DNA of 64,000 nt from JAQUBU01 sp036677685 (lineage in GTDB: Bacteria > Bacillota > Syntrophomonadia > Syntrophomonadales > Syntrophomonadaceae): contig JAVBWA010000014.1 in assembly GCA_036677685.1 (NCBI GenBank), positions 1-64,000 on the forward strand. Direction: 5' to 3'. Position numbers and translations under genes: made by a program. Under the pieces are notes generated by a model. That model had not been told where the DNA came from, made no database searches, and saw nothing but the letters and a program-made list of their open reading frames with translations. This document shows positions 19,217 to 26,804 of this stretch, piece after piece. Position 1 is the first letter of the stretch, and each line of letters starts with the position of its first letter.

Positions 19217-19726
19217 GTGGCACAGCAAAAAAATAATCTTAAAATGGCAGTTATAATAGTTCTGCTGGTATTGTTGGTCGGTGTATTTGGCTATCTGAAT
19301 GCAAAAGGCGAAAGGCTTGATGAAGGTAAGCTTAGAATAACAGCAGGAAACGATATTATTGGAGAAATCAGCCTGGAGGAGGTCAGACAATTGCCGGCTG
19401 TAAATAAAAAAATGGTAATAAACTCGACCAGTGGCTTAACCAAACATAAATTTACCTGTACCTCTTTACAGGAAGTATTTGATTATATTGATCCGGAAAT
19501 TGTTAAACAGTATAAAAGAGTAATTGCCAGGGGAGTGGATAATTACATTTCTGGAGTAAATATGGAGGAAGTTCGCCAGAAAAATAACGTATTGCTTGTT
19601 TATGAAGATAATGATTTGCCCCTGAAAAGCAAAACTGGGAGCGAAGGTACTATGAGAATTGTAATAGTAAACGATGTCTATGGGCAGAGATTTACTAATT
19701 ATCTGGTGGAGATACAACTGGAATAG
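19217..19726 (+). CDS. Membrane-anchored single SUOX-like domain protein
   Basis: About 169 residues: one N-terminal helix (MAVIIVLLVLLVGVFGYLNA), then a compact SUOX-like domain (ISLEEVRQLPAVNKKMV to RFTNYLVEIQLE). It lacks both the Y-S-x-I-N-x-W-P signature and a chitobiase-like domain. The GTG at 19217 follows AAAGGGAGG by 6 nt, which is much better than the longer frame from 19133. It lies between the FMN-binding protein and the polyferredoxin, so it could belong to the redox branch (inference). Confidence 0.8.
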   Translation: MAQQKNNLKMAVIIVLLVLLVGVFGYLNAKGERLDEGKLRITAGNDIIGEISLEEVRQLPAVNKKMVINSTSGLTKHKFTCTSLQEVFDYIDPEIVKQYKRVIARGVDNYISGVNMEEVRQKNNVLLVYEDNDLPLKSKTGSEGTMRIVIVNDVYGQRFTNYLVEIQLE

Positions 19727-19760
19727 TCTATTAAAAAGCCGAATGCGGGGGACATCAGAA

Positions 19761-20621
19761 TTGAGTAAAATAAGCCGAAAAATAATTCAAGTTATAACAA
19801 CAATTAGTATTAATAGTTATTTGATAGGCTTTATGGAGGGAAGCATTTACAAGGGAAATCTTAAAAAAATTTGTGTCCCCGGGCTTAACTGCAGCTCCTG
19901 CCCCGGAGCTTGGGGCTCATGTCCTCTGGCGATGCTGCAAATGAACATAGCTGGTATGGAAGGTTCTCGATTTAAACTGTATATATTGGGTTTTTTGGCT
20001 TTAGTGGGAATAACTCTGGGCCGGTTTGCCTGCGGATGGTTTTGCCCGTTCGGACTCATACAGGAACTGATTTATAAGATACCTGCGCCAAAATTGGCCT
20101 GGCAGGAAAGGCTAAAACGGTTGGAAAATTTAAAGTATGTAATTCTGGTCATTTTTGTTTTATTGCTTCCTGCTATCGGGGCTTATGGAGTAAACAGTAC
20201 GGCTTTTTGCAAGTACGTTTGTCCGGTTGAGATTTTGGAAGCTAACCTTCCCATGATGCTGGTCAGACCATCAATCATTGATACCATGGGGTTTTTGTTT
20301 AAATGGAAATTGGTGTTATTAATTGCGCTCTTTTTGTTTTCCCTGGTATTATTTAAACCCTTTTGCAGGTTTATTTGTCCTCTAGGCGCCATTTACGCAC
20401 TATTTAATCCCATAAGTGTCTACTGCCTGGCAGTGGATCATGATAAATGTACAGAATGCGGCTATTGTCAGTCGCAGTGTAAATTTGGCCTTGCTGTCTA
20501 TAAAGATCCTAATAACAGAGAGTGCATGCGTTGTAACGAGTGTTTAGTCTGCCCGACTCAAGCCATAACTGTTAAAAGTTATGGAAAGAAAACCGGTAAA
20601 GGGGTGAAATATGAAGCATGA
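19761..20621 (+). CDS. NapH-type membrane polyferredoxin
   Basis: A 286-residue membrane protein with about four helices and several Cys motifs: GLNCSSCPGAWGSCP near the N-terminus, GWFCPFGLIQE, CKYVCPVEI, CRFICPLGAIYALF, then two 4Fe-4S sites (CTECGYCQSQC and CMRCNECLVCP). This is the NapH/NosR/RdxA type, which takes electrons from the membrane pool or ferredoxin to extracytoplasmic acceptors. The TTG at 19761 follows GCGGGGGAC by about 9 nt; the frame from 19674 overlaps the preceding gene. Probably paired with the FMN-binding protein at 18489. Confidence 0.9.
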   Translation: MSKISRKIIQVITTISINSYLIGFMEGSIYKGNLKKICVPGLNCSSCPGAWGSCPLAMLQMNIAGMEGSRFKLYILGFLALVGITLGRFACGWFCPFGLIQELIYKIPAPKLAWQERLKRLENLKYVILVIFVLLLPAIGAYGVNSTAFCKYVCPVEILEANLPMMLVRPSIIDTMGFLFKWKLVLLIALFLFSLVLFKPFCRFICPLGAIYALFNPISVYCLAVDHDKCTECGYCQSQCKFGLAVYKDPNNRECMRCNECLVCPTQAITVKSYGKKTGKGVKYEA

Positions 20622-20752
20622 AGCTTAATAGAAAAGGAATTATAAATGTTTACCGGCATCGTGCAGTCTGGAGAATAAGTTTAACCTTATTAGTGACCAT
20701 ATGTAGCGGATGTTCCGGCAGAACACCACAGATACATGAATATAGCCGATAA
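20618..20752 (+). CDS. Tiny putative lipoprotein (44 residues)
   Basis: A 44-residue frame whose ATG overlaps the previous stop (ATGA), a usual sign of translational coupling. It has a basic N-terminus, a hydrophobic core (SLTLLVTICSGC) and a short polar tail (SGRTPQIHEYSR). The C-S-G-C region resembles a lipobox but has Cys rather than Leu/Val at -3. It could be a small lipoprotein or membrane peptide completing the operon, or chance. Confidence 0.42.
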   Translation: MKLNRKGIINVYRHRAVWRISLTLLVTICSGCSGRTPQIHEYSR

Positions 20753-20972
20753 AGCTTTATGATGGGTACCTTGATTATATTTTGTCATTATATAATACCT
20801 TTTCCAGAGGTGATTATAATGCAATTTTATTACTTTGCAATAGTAATTGAAAAGCAACTAAATTGAAATGCTTTTATTATTGAAGGGAGAGAGGTTCAGT
20901 ATTTAAATGTTAACTGTTACACAGCACTATATCATGTTGAAGTAAATATTTATCAAAGGGGTGTTAACCGGT
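20753..20972. other. AT-rich intergenic region, likely promoter of the next group
   Basis: No sizeable gene. A TATAAT-like stretch (around 20793-20798) preceded by TTGATT is possible promoter material, but the spacing is poor. A 15-codon frame with an AGAGGTG site begins at 20819 and could be a leader peptide or noise. Confidence 0.3.
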
Positions 20973-21710
20973 ATGTTGGCAGTTGCTTTAAATTATATAG
21001 GGGAGATAAAAGAAAAAGGATTTAGCTCAATATTTGTCAAACATTTTAATGACTTCAAGGTTATCAAAATTAGTCCTTATGAGGAATTAGAAAAAGGTCG
21101 TTTACAATTATGTCAACCTGTGGAGTACGAAGAACTAATAAAAAATATTCAACAGTCCTGGGATTCATCTCAAACCGTATTGGAACTTCGGGGACTTAGA
21201 GACAAACTACAAAGGGCGGTACGTCAGATATGTTTTTTTGACGAAGAAAAGAAATTTGAAAGAATTATACTTGAAGGCTCTGAAGGAATAATTGACTTTC
21301 CCTGGGCTCTTCAAATTATTATGCTTCAACTGCCATTACCCGCCTGGGAACAGAACGAAGAGTGGATAAGAAATGCGGATGTTATTATTCTAAATAATTC
21401 AGAAAGAGACAGCAGAGATTTTATAGCTCAAATTAAATTGATACGTCCCGATCTGCCTGTTTTCACCGAAGAGGTTCTGGAGGGATTATCAAAGGACCTG
21501 AAAGACACGCTGGATGCTTTATTTGTTAGCTATTTAAAAAACAGAAATGCAATAAAGGCAATGTTGGAAGAAAAACTGCCGGAACAAGTGATAAGGTGTG
21601 ATCAAGCTCACCGGATGGCTGCCAAATTGAGAGTCAGTTTGTATTTGTTTGGCAATGTGTGTGATGAATGTGGTGTTAGTATAACCCGTTGTAGCTTAGG
21701 TTGTTTTTAG
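20973..21710 (+). CDS. Unrecognised protein with Cys-rich C-terminus
   Basis: About 245 residues, soluble, with no signal peptide. I do not recognise the family. The middle (IILEGSEGIIDFPWALQIIMLQLPL and NADVIILNNSE) has the feel of an alpha/beta nucleotide- or metal-protein fold, but there is no P-loop. The last 17 residues (CDECGVSITRCSLGCF) hold four Cys and could bind a metal or cluster. The ATG at 20973 lies 11 nt after AAAGGGG; the GTG at 20961 overlaps that site. It is followed by a terminator, so it appears to be a single-gene unit between the surface system and the ECF transporter. Confidence 0.72.
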   Translation: MLAVALNYIGEIKEKGFSSIFVKHFNDFKVIKISPYEELEKGRLQLCQPVEYEELIKNIQQSWDSSQTVLELRGLRDKLQRAVRQICFFDEEKKFERIILEGSEGIIDFPWALQIIMLQLPLPAWEQNEEWIRNADVIILNNSERDSRDFIAQIKLIRPDLPVFTEEVLEGLSKDLKDTLDALFVSYLKNRNAIKAMLEEKLPEQVIRCDQAHRMAAKLRVSLYLFGNVCDECGVSITRCSLGCF

Positions 21711-21758
21711 GAGATATTAATAGGAAAATAGTGACCTTCACCCTACGGGTACAATTAA

Positions 21759-21784
21759 GGCACCCTTTCGGGTGCCAATAATTT
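21759..21784 (+). terminator. Intrinsic terminator after the Cys-tailed protein gene
   Basis: A 7-bp GC-rich stem (GGCACCC/GGGTGCC) with a TTTC loop is followed by AATAATTTTG. A smaller ACCC-TAC-GGGT hairpin lies just upstream at 21740-21750. Confidence 0.7.
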
Positions 21785-21827
21785 TGTAGGCATGGGGGTA
21801 ATACATAATTACGGGAGTTTGATACAT

Positions 21828-22667
21828 ATGGTGAATGTACCGAAAACGCCTCTTTCCATTGTCCCAGTCGGAGTAGTTGTTTCCGACTTCAAGGAATGCA
21901 GCCGTACTTATGATTATAATTCGGAAAGCATGATTTATATGCGGGAAGACCTTACTGATGCACTTATGGGGCTGGAATGTTTTTCACATATCCATGTTAT
22001 CTATTATCAGCACCGCAGAAAAGATTGGCTGAGACTGGTTGAAGGGGAAAAAGATGAACAGCCAATAGTTATTTCTTCACCCGGTGAGATGGCTTTGCAG
22101 GGTATATATACTACCCGCTCTCCGTCTCGTCCTTCAGCAATGGGTTCGTGTGTTGCTGAAATAGTTAAACGTGAGGAAAACCGAATATATGTTAAGGGCC
22201 TTGATGCGCTTGATGGAAGCCCGGTTATGGACATAAAAGTATATATTCCTCAATATGACGCCTTTCCTTGGGCGGAAGCTCCATTAAATTGCTGTATGGG
22301 TAATGAACTTATTTCAACTTCCCGGTATATGCACTGGGATACAATTAATGTGGGGCTGGCGCTGGGTTTAAGAACAGGAACCAAAGCGTTACAGGCGTTA
22401 AATCTCGCTCGCGGTGAAGCATTAAAAGCTGAAGTTGTGGGGGAGCATTTTTTTGCTCAGGGTATTGAGGGAGCTACCGGGTGCAGTATCCTGCGTAGCA
22501 GTTTGATTTTCAAAGAGATTCATACATCTCCGGGAAATTGGGCACTTAAGCTGGTGGGGAAGCAAGGAAAAGTTCTTATAAGGCTTAAGGATTATATTTA
22601 TGCCGGGGCTGGTGAAGTGCTGGAAGCTGATGAAGATACTATATTTGCCTCCGTGCAAAAAGATTAA
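21828..22667 (+). CDS. TrmO/TsaA-like domain fused to a degenerate FmdE-like domain
   Basis: About 279 residues. The N-half shows the TrmO (UPF0066) fold: G-V-V-V-S-D-F start, TRSPSRPSAMG and LDGSPVMDIKVYIP, the S-adenosylmethionine-pocket motifs of the tRNA t6A37 N6-methyltransferase family. The C-half (~175-279: WDTINVGLALGLRTG, GATGCSILRSSL, GKVLIRLKD) resembles FmdE (formylmethanofuran dehydrogenase subunit E), though the usual N-terminal metal Cys/His pattern is eroded. TrmO-like proteins of this kind are often found near molybdenum/tungsten or metal-transport genes. The ATG at 21828 follows ACGGGAG; an in-frame ATG at 21792 has a poor ribosome site. It lies upstream of the ECF transporter genes. 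Confidence 0.82.
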   Translation: MVNVPKTPLSIVPVGVVVSDFKECSRTYDYNSESMIYMREDLTDALMGLECFSHIHVIYYQHRRKDWLRLVEGEKDEQPIVISSPGEMALQGIYTTRSPSRPSAMGSCVAEIVKREENRIYVKGLDALDGSPVMDIKVYIPQYDAFPWAEAPLNCCMGNELISTSRYMHWDTINVGLALGLRTGTKALQALNLARGEALKAEVVGEHFFAQGIEGATGCSILRSSLIFKEIHTSPGNWALKLVGKQGKVLIRLKDYIYAGAGEVLEADEDTIFASVQKD

Positions 22668-22725
22668 CATTGCAGGCTCAAACCGATAAAAGTAATCTCT
22701 ATCTGAAATCAGAGGATGAAAAAAC

Positions 22726-23298
22726 ATGAGCATAATACAAGATTATCTGAATAAGTTTTCCCTCTATGATTTAATAATCATAGCCATGATGGCTGCGTTG
22801 GGGATTGCCACCAAACCAATAATTGTTCCCCTGGCCCATATTATTACAGGACCGCTCCTTATTCCTTCCGGGGCTGTGGCAGGTGGCTTTTATATGATGT
22901 GGCTGGTCTTAGGGTTTGGTATTACCGGAAAACGGGGTACTATGACGCTTATTTCCATAGTTCAGGCTATGGTGGTGATAGCCACAGGCATAGTTGGTTC
23001 CCACGGTGTGATAAGTTTGTTGACCTATACTATGCCAGGAGTTCTTGCTGATCTGGGATTGCTTTTGATTGGACACCGGGTTTGTTGTTTATATTGTGCT
23101 TTTATTGCCGGGATGTTATGCAATATTGCCGGTACTATCATGGTTAATTTTGTTTATTTCCGGCTTCCTTTCATTCCTTTGGTTTTAAGTATAAGTATTG
23201 CTGCTCTATCCGGCGGACTGGGCGGGATTGTTGCTTTTAAAATCTTGCAGCAGATAAAATTAATCCCTGAACCAAACCAGAGTACAAACAGCGTATAA
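22726..23298 (+). CDS. ECF transporter S component (substrate-binding membrane subunit)
   Basis: A 190-residue protein with about five or six membrane helices, YkoE/ThiW-like in layout (LYDLIIIAMMAALGIATKP start; later GVISLLTYTMPGVLADLG). It is directly followed by two EcfA-type ATPases and an EcfT, which fixes its role as the substrate-specific subunit. The substrate cannot be read from sequence; a vitamin or metal (thiamine precursor, cobalt, or a pterin/tetrapyrrole) are options. AGAGGATGAAAAAAC precedes the ATG. Confidence 0.82.
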   Translation: MSIIQDYLNKFSLYDLIIIAMMAALGIATKPIIVPLAHIITGPLLIPSGAVAGGFYMMWLVLGFGITGKRGTMTLISIVQAMVVIATGIVGSHGVISLLTYTMPGVLADLGLLLIGHRVCCLYCAFIAGMLCNIAGTIMVNFVYFRLPFIPLVLSISIAALSGGLGGIVAFKILQQIKLIPEPNQSTNSV

Positions 23299-23349
23299 GC
23301 AGGTCGATAACCTTTAGCCGGACTTAAAATGAAGAGGAGAATTTATGTA

Positions 23350-24084
23350 ATGGACGCTGTCGTCGTTCGAGGTCTCACTTATCAATACCACCAGGGGGGA
23401 ACTCCGGTATTAAAGGATATCGCATTTCAGGTAAAGCAAGGAGAAGTAGTGGCGGTTGCAGGCTTAAGTGGATGTGGCAAGAGCACGTTATGTCATTGCA
23501 TATGTGGGATTATTCGCCATAACCGTGACGGAGTGATGGCAGGGGACATAATGATTAATGGGAATAATATCCGGGAAATGACAGGGGCGAAACTTGCCTT
23601 TGAAGCGGGTATAGTTTTTCAGGACCCTGATACCCAGCTTTTTTCTCCAACGGTGGAAGATGAAATTGCTTTTGCTCCAGAAAACATGTGTTTACCTCCG
23701 GAACGTATTTTAGAGAGGGTAAACAACGTAATTAATCTCCTGGGGATTGAGGCTTTACGATATGCCAATCCCTATCATCTTTCTGGCGGCCAGAAACACC
23801 TGGTGGCTCTGGCTGCGGTTCTGGCGCTTGATCCCCCTGTCTTAATCCTGGATGAAGTGATGTCCCAGCTTGATACGGCAGGGAAACAAAAAGTAGCTGA
23901 TGCTCTAACTAAACTTCGTGATACTGGGAAAACCATTGTTATGGTAGAACATGATTTGGCAGCTGTTACTTTCTCTGACCGGATGCTGGTTATGGAGCAT
24001 GGTAAGATAATCCGCTGTGACTCCACCGTAAGCCTTCTAAGCGACCGCAATTTTTTGCTTGCCCGGGGTTTAATGGATATATGA
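23350..24084 (+). CDS. ECF transporter ATPase EcfA-type
   Basis: A 244-residue ABC ATPase: Walker A GLSGCGKST, Q-loop QDPDTQLFSPTV (typical of EcfA/CbiO), signature LSGGQ, Walker B LILDEVMSQLD, and switch His in VEHDL. The start at 23350 follows AGAGGAG by about 10 nt; a longer frame begins at 23329 inside the ribosome site. It powers the S/T membrane complex with the ATPase that follows. Confidence 0.92.
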   Translation: MDAVVVRGLTYQYHQGGTPVLKDIAFQVKQGEVVAVAGLSGCGKSTLCHCICGIIRHNRDGVMAGDIMINGNNIREMTGAKLAFEAGIVFQDPDTQLFSPTVEDEIAFAPENMCLPPERILERVNNVINLLGIEALRYANPYHLSGGQKHLVALAAVLALDPPVLILDEVMSQLDTAGKQKVADALTKLRDTGKTIVMVEHDLAAVTFSDRMLVMEHGKIIRCDSTVSLLSDRNFLLARGLMDI

Positions 24085-24122
24085 TATTAATAGCGTTCAG
24101 GATCAAAATTGGGAGGCGGAAG

Positions 24123-24809
24123 ATGATGTTTTTAGAAACGAGCCAGGTGACCTTCTCTTATTCACGTAAAATGAATCCGGCTGTTACCGGGATCAACCTG
24201 GAATTGGGAAAAAACAATATAACCGCTATCGTTGGTCCTAACGGCAGTGGAAAGACCACCGTGACCAAGTTGTTGATAGGGGTTTTACAACCAACTGTGG
24301 GGAAAATCAACTTGGAGGGGCAAGCATTGGCAGGGTTTTCATTGGCAGCCATAGGAAGGCGCATTGGCTATGTCTTTCAAAACCCTAATCTGCAGCTTTT
24401 TTGCCGAACAGTAGCTGAAGAAATTGGTTTCGGCTTAATTAATCAAGGTTGTAATCCGGTAACAGCTAAAGAAAAAGTCAATTTTTACTTGGATTACTTT
24501 GAACTGGCAGCCTATCGGGATGCTTTCCCTATGTATTTGAGCCAGGGAGAGAAACAGCGAGTGGCAATAGCTGCTGTATTGGCCAGTGAGCCGGAATATC
24601 TTATTCTGGATGAACCTACCGTCAGCTTGGATGCTTCCCGTAAAAGACTTTTAGGAGATTACTTGCAGAAAATTGCCTCACGGGGCAGGGGGATGCTCCT
24701 GATTAGCCATGATATGTCTTTTGTTAACCGGATGGCAGAACGAGTTATTATCATGGAAAACGGTCGAATTCAAGCAGATAGCTGGCGGGAAGGAAACGAT
24801 TTTTTATGA
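24123..24809 (+). CDS. ECF transporter ATPase EcfA'-type
   Basis: A 228-residue ABC ATPase: Walker A GPNGSGKTT, Q-loop QNPNLQLF, signature LSQGE (variant of LSGGQ), Walker B ILDEPTVSLD, switch His SHDM. The start at 24123 follows GGGAGG by 6 nt, while the in-frame ATG at 24081 overlaps the previous gene. The stop overlaps the EcfT start by 4 nt. The pair of unlike ATPases is the usual EcfA1/A2 arrangement. Confidence 0.92.
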   Translation: MMFLETSQVTFSYSRKMNPAVTGINLELGKNNITAIVGPNGSGKTTVTKLLIGVLQPTVGKINLEGQALAGFSLAAIGRRIGYVFQNPNLQLFCRTVAEEIGFGLINQGCNPVTAKEKVNFYLDYFELAAYRDAFPMYLSQGEKQRVAIAAVLASEPEYLILDEPTVSLDASRKRLLGDYLQKIASRGRGMLLISHDMSFVNRMAERVIIMENGRIQADSWREGNDFL

Positions 24810-25531
24810 AAATTGATCCCAGAACTAAACTGGTAATCGTTATTTGCCTTTCAAGCCTGGCACTGGTGTACAATACACCCGGGCAACTTCTATCAGTTCT
24901 TGCGGCTACTGTAATCCTGTTGGTAATTTTCAATTTTAATATGGCTGCTATATGGGGTTATCTTAAACCTTTCTTTTTCTTGATGTTGTTTCTTTTTTTG
25001 ATACAGTCTATATTTTCACCAGGTAAAGAGGTCCTGCTGGCGGTGGGTTCTGTACCCCTTATTACTGCTGAAGGAATAACAGCGGGAGCCAGTGTGGTTT
25101 TGCGCATTATAGTAGTTATTGCTGCAGCTATGCTGCTTACTACCTTTAGTTCACGGGATTTTATTCTCAGTTTGGTACAATGTAAAATACCATATGAACT
25201 AGCTTTTATGGTTTCCATATCCCTGCGTTTTTTACCCATTTTAAAAGATGAATTGATTAATGTGGTAACTGCAGTACAATTACGGGGAGTTGAGCTGAAG
25301 AAGGTACCCTGGGGACGGAAACTTGCGATGTATCGCTGTCTGGTTTTGCCTGTAGTATTTAGTGCTCTGCTTAAAGCCCAACAACTAGCAGTAGCTATGG
25401 AAGCTCGTGGCTTCAGGGCTTATCCCCAACGCACCTACCTCAGGCAACTCAGTTTTTATTGGGTTGATTATGCAGTAATGCTGGTATTCTTAACGGTTAC
25501 CATGATGCTTATTGGGCAGCGACTAATTTAA
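24806..25531 (+). CDS. ECF transporter T component (EcfT/CbiQ family)
   Basis: A 241-residue membrane protein with N-terminal DPRTKL, typical of EcfT, about five helices, and the two coupling motifs near the C-terminus (QLRGVEL and AMEARGFRAYP, forms of the A-R-G motifs). It connects the ATPases to the S component. The gene overlaps the preceding ATPase by four bases. Confidence 0.92.
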   Translation: MKIDPRTKLVIVICLSSLALVYNTPGQLLSVLAATVILLVIFNFNMAAIWGYLKPFFFLMLFLFLIQSIFSPGKEVLLAVGSVPLITAEGITAGASVVLRIIVVIAAAMLLTTFSSRDFILSLVQCKIPYELAFMVSISLRFLPILKDELINVVTAVQLRGVELKKVPWGRKLAMYRCLVLPVVFSALLKAQQLAVAMEARGFRAYPQRTYLRQLSFYWVDYAVMLVFLTVTMMLIGQRLI

Positions 25532-25547
25532 AACGTGATAAGTCTGA

Positions 25548-25784
25548 GTGAATTCAATTATACTGATGGCTTTCGTTAATATTGTCGATTGGTGGGAACC
25601 CCCACTGTTGATCTTTCACAAAGTTTTTGGGGGATGTATTTTATTGGGGCTTGAGTCACTGATATCACCGCTAACCTATTTGCGGTTTGTAGTACACCAA
25701 TTTGCCCTAATAAATAATGTAAGCTTGCGTTTTGTACCAACCATCATTGAGGAGATTGAAGATATTGTTCGCACTCAAATGTGA
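25548..25784 (+). pseudogene. Fragment of a second EcfT, middle part
   Basis: A 78-codon frame whose last ~45 residues (LESLISPLTYLRF, LRFVPTIIEEIEDIVRTQM) match the middle of EcfT (LE-x-LLSPL ... ALRFIPTLLEEAxxIxxAQ). Both the N-terminal ~130 residues and the C-terminal third are absent here. The C-terminal third is found inverted at 26016-26270. It lies just after the intact EcfT, so it is not a needed subunit. Confidence 0.7.
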
Positions 25785-25819
25785 CTAGGTTTACTGTCAT
25801 TACGAATAAGACCTATATA

Positions 25820-25952
25820 ACGAGGCGAAAAGATGCTTCTCGCTTCTTTAAGCGGCCGGGTTCCTTTCAACAAAACAGGCGGCGACTTCAAATCTCCCCG
25901 CCTCGTTGCAGCGGTGTATTGAAACTGCTCGCTGTTTCTTCCGATACTTAAA
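25820..25952 (+). repeat. Dispersed structured repeat, copy 1
   Basis: First copy of the family seen across the rest of the window: it opens with CGAGGCGAAAAG, has a middle rich in GGCGGCG, the matching arm CCCGCCTCGTTGCAGCGGTG, a GAAACTGC...GTTTC hairpin (imperfect here) and an end TTCCGATACTTAA. It lies between the two oppositely oriented parts of the broken EcfT. Confidence 0.8.
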
Positions 25953-26015
25953 TAAAAACCTTGAAATATTGAGCTTAAGTTGGGAATAATAAAGCAGCAG
26001 CAATCGCTCCCAGTG

Positions 26016-26270
26016 CTATGTATCTCTCCAGGTAAAGACCATACCACTCATGATGCCGTATTTCCAGCTATCACCTGTATAACAACTATTATCCATAACC
26101 ATAGACAGATCGGTTGCTCTTTGCAGTGAGGCAGCCAGCAATGAAATAAGAACCGCCAATAATAAGCTCCGTTCCGTCCCTTGATTCTGTCGATCGTCGC
26201 TTTGTTGCAGCTTCCCTTGAACTTCTGTTTTTCTGTCGAAAAGAAAATTAGCACAAAGTAGAAAAAGCAT
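26016..26270 (-). pseudogene. Inverted C-terminal fragment of the second EcfT
   Basis: Read on the minus strand, the stretch LQRATDLSMVMDNSCYTGD followed by MVFTWRDT matches the EcfT C-terminus (R-R-A-D-D-L-A-x-A-M-E-A-R-C-Y-x-G and a final W-x-x-R-D). It picks up near where the plus-strand fragment at 25548 stops (A-Q). One frameshift is likely near 26180-26200. A local inversion of roughly 480 bp explains the layout. Confidence 0.62.
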
Positions 26271-26393
26271 TGACGGATATGGAATCCTAAATTAAAATGT
26301 TTAAGGAAATGCGTTGGTAATAATGGAACCGAAGCCTTAATAATAAAAAAATGTAAAAAATTGGTATTATTACTGGGGAGAAGGATAAATATT

Positions 26394-26714
26394 ATGAAAG
26401 ATTATAGCCCGGTACACAACTGCTACCGGGCAGTATTATCATTGGTTAACCACTTGGATTCGGTTTGCAAAAATAAAAACAGGCTGGTGTCTATTTACGA
26501 AGAACTGAGTGAACTGGCTTTTTATATCATGGAAGACGATGGGGAGTTAATGTGCAGAGTTATAGAACAGATGAAACGCAGTGTAGATGAGCTTAACTGT
26601 AGTAGTTATCTTAAATGTGAGGAAGACCGACAGCGATTTAATCTGATCACTGGTGAGATAAAAACCCATCTAAATTTTCTGGTAATAGAACATGGCAATA
26701 AAAAAATTATGTAA
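26394..26714 (+). CDS. Small hypothetical protein, helical
   Basis: A 106-residue soluble protein with no signal peptide and a mostly helical, charged sequence (RAVLSLVNHLDSV, YEELSELAFYIMED). I do not recognise a family. The ATG at 26394 follows GGGGAGAAGGATAAA. A strong terminator directly follows, making it monocistronic. Confidence 0.68.
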   Translation: MKDYSPVHNCYRAVLSLVNHLDSVCKNKNRLVSIYEELSELAFYIMEDDGELMCRVIEQMKRSVDELNCSSYLKCEEDRQRFNLITGEIKTHLNFLVIEHGNKKIM

Positions 26715-26715
26715 A

Positions 26716-26745
26716 GAAGTTCCTCTGCGGAGGAACTTCTTATGT
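26716..26745 (+). terminator. Intrinsic terminator
   Basis: A perfect 10-bp stem (GAAGTTCCTC/GAGGAACTTC) with TGCG loop, 1 nt after the stop codon. The T-tract is short (TTAT). Confidence 0.7.
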
Positions 26746-26804
26746 TACACTATCAGAAATTATTAATAAGACGATATAGCAGAAGTACGCAGGAGGATAT
26801 ACAT

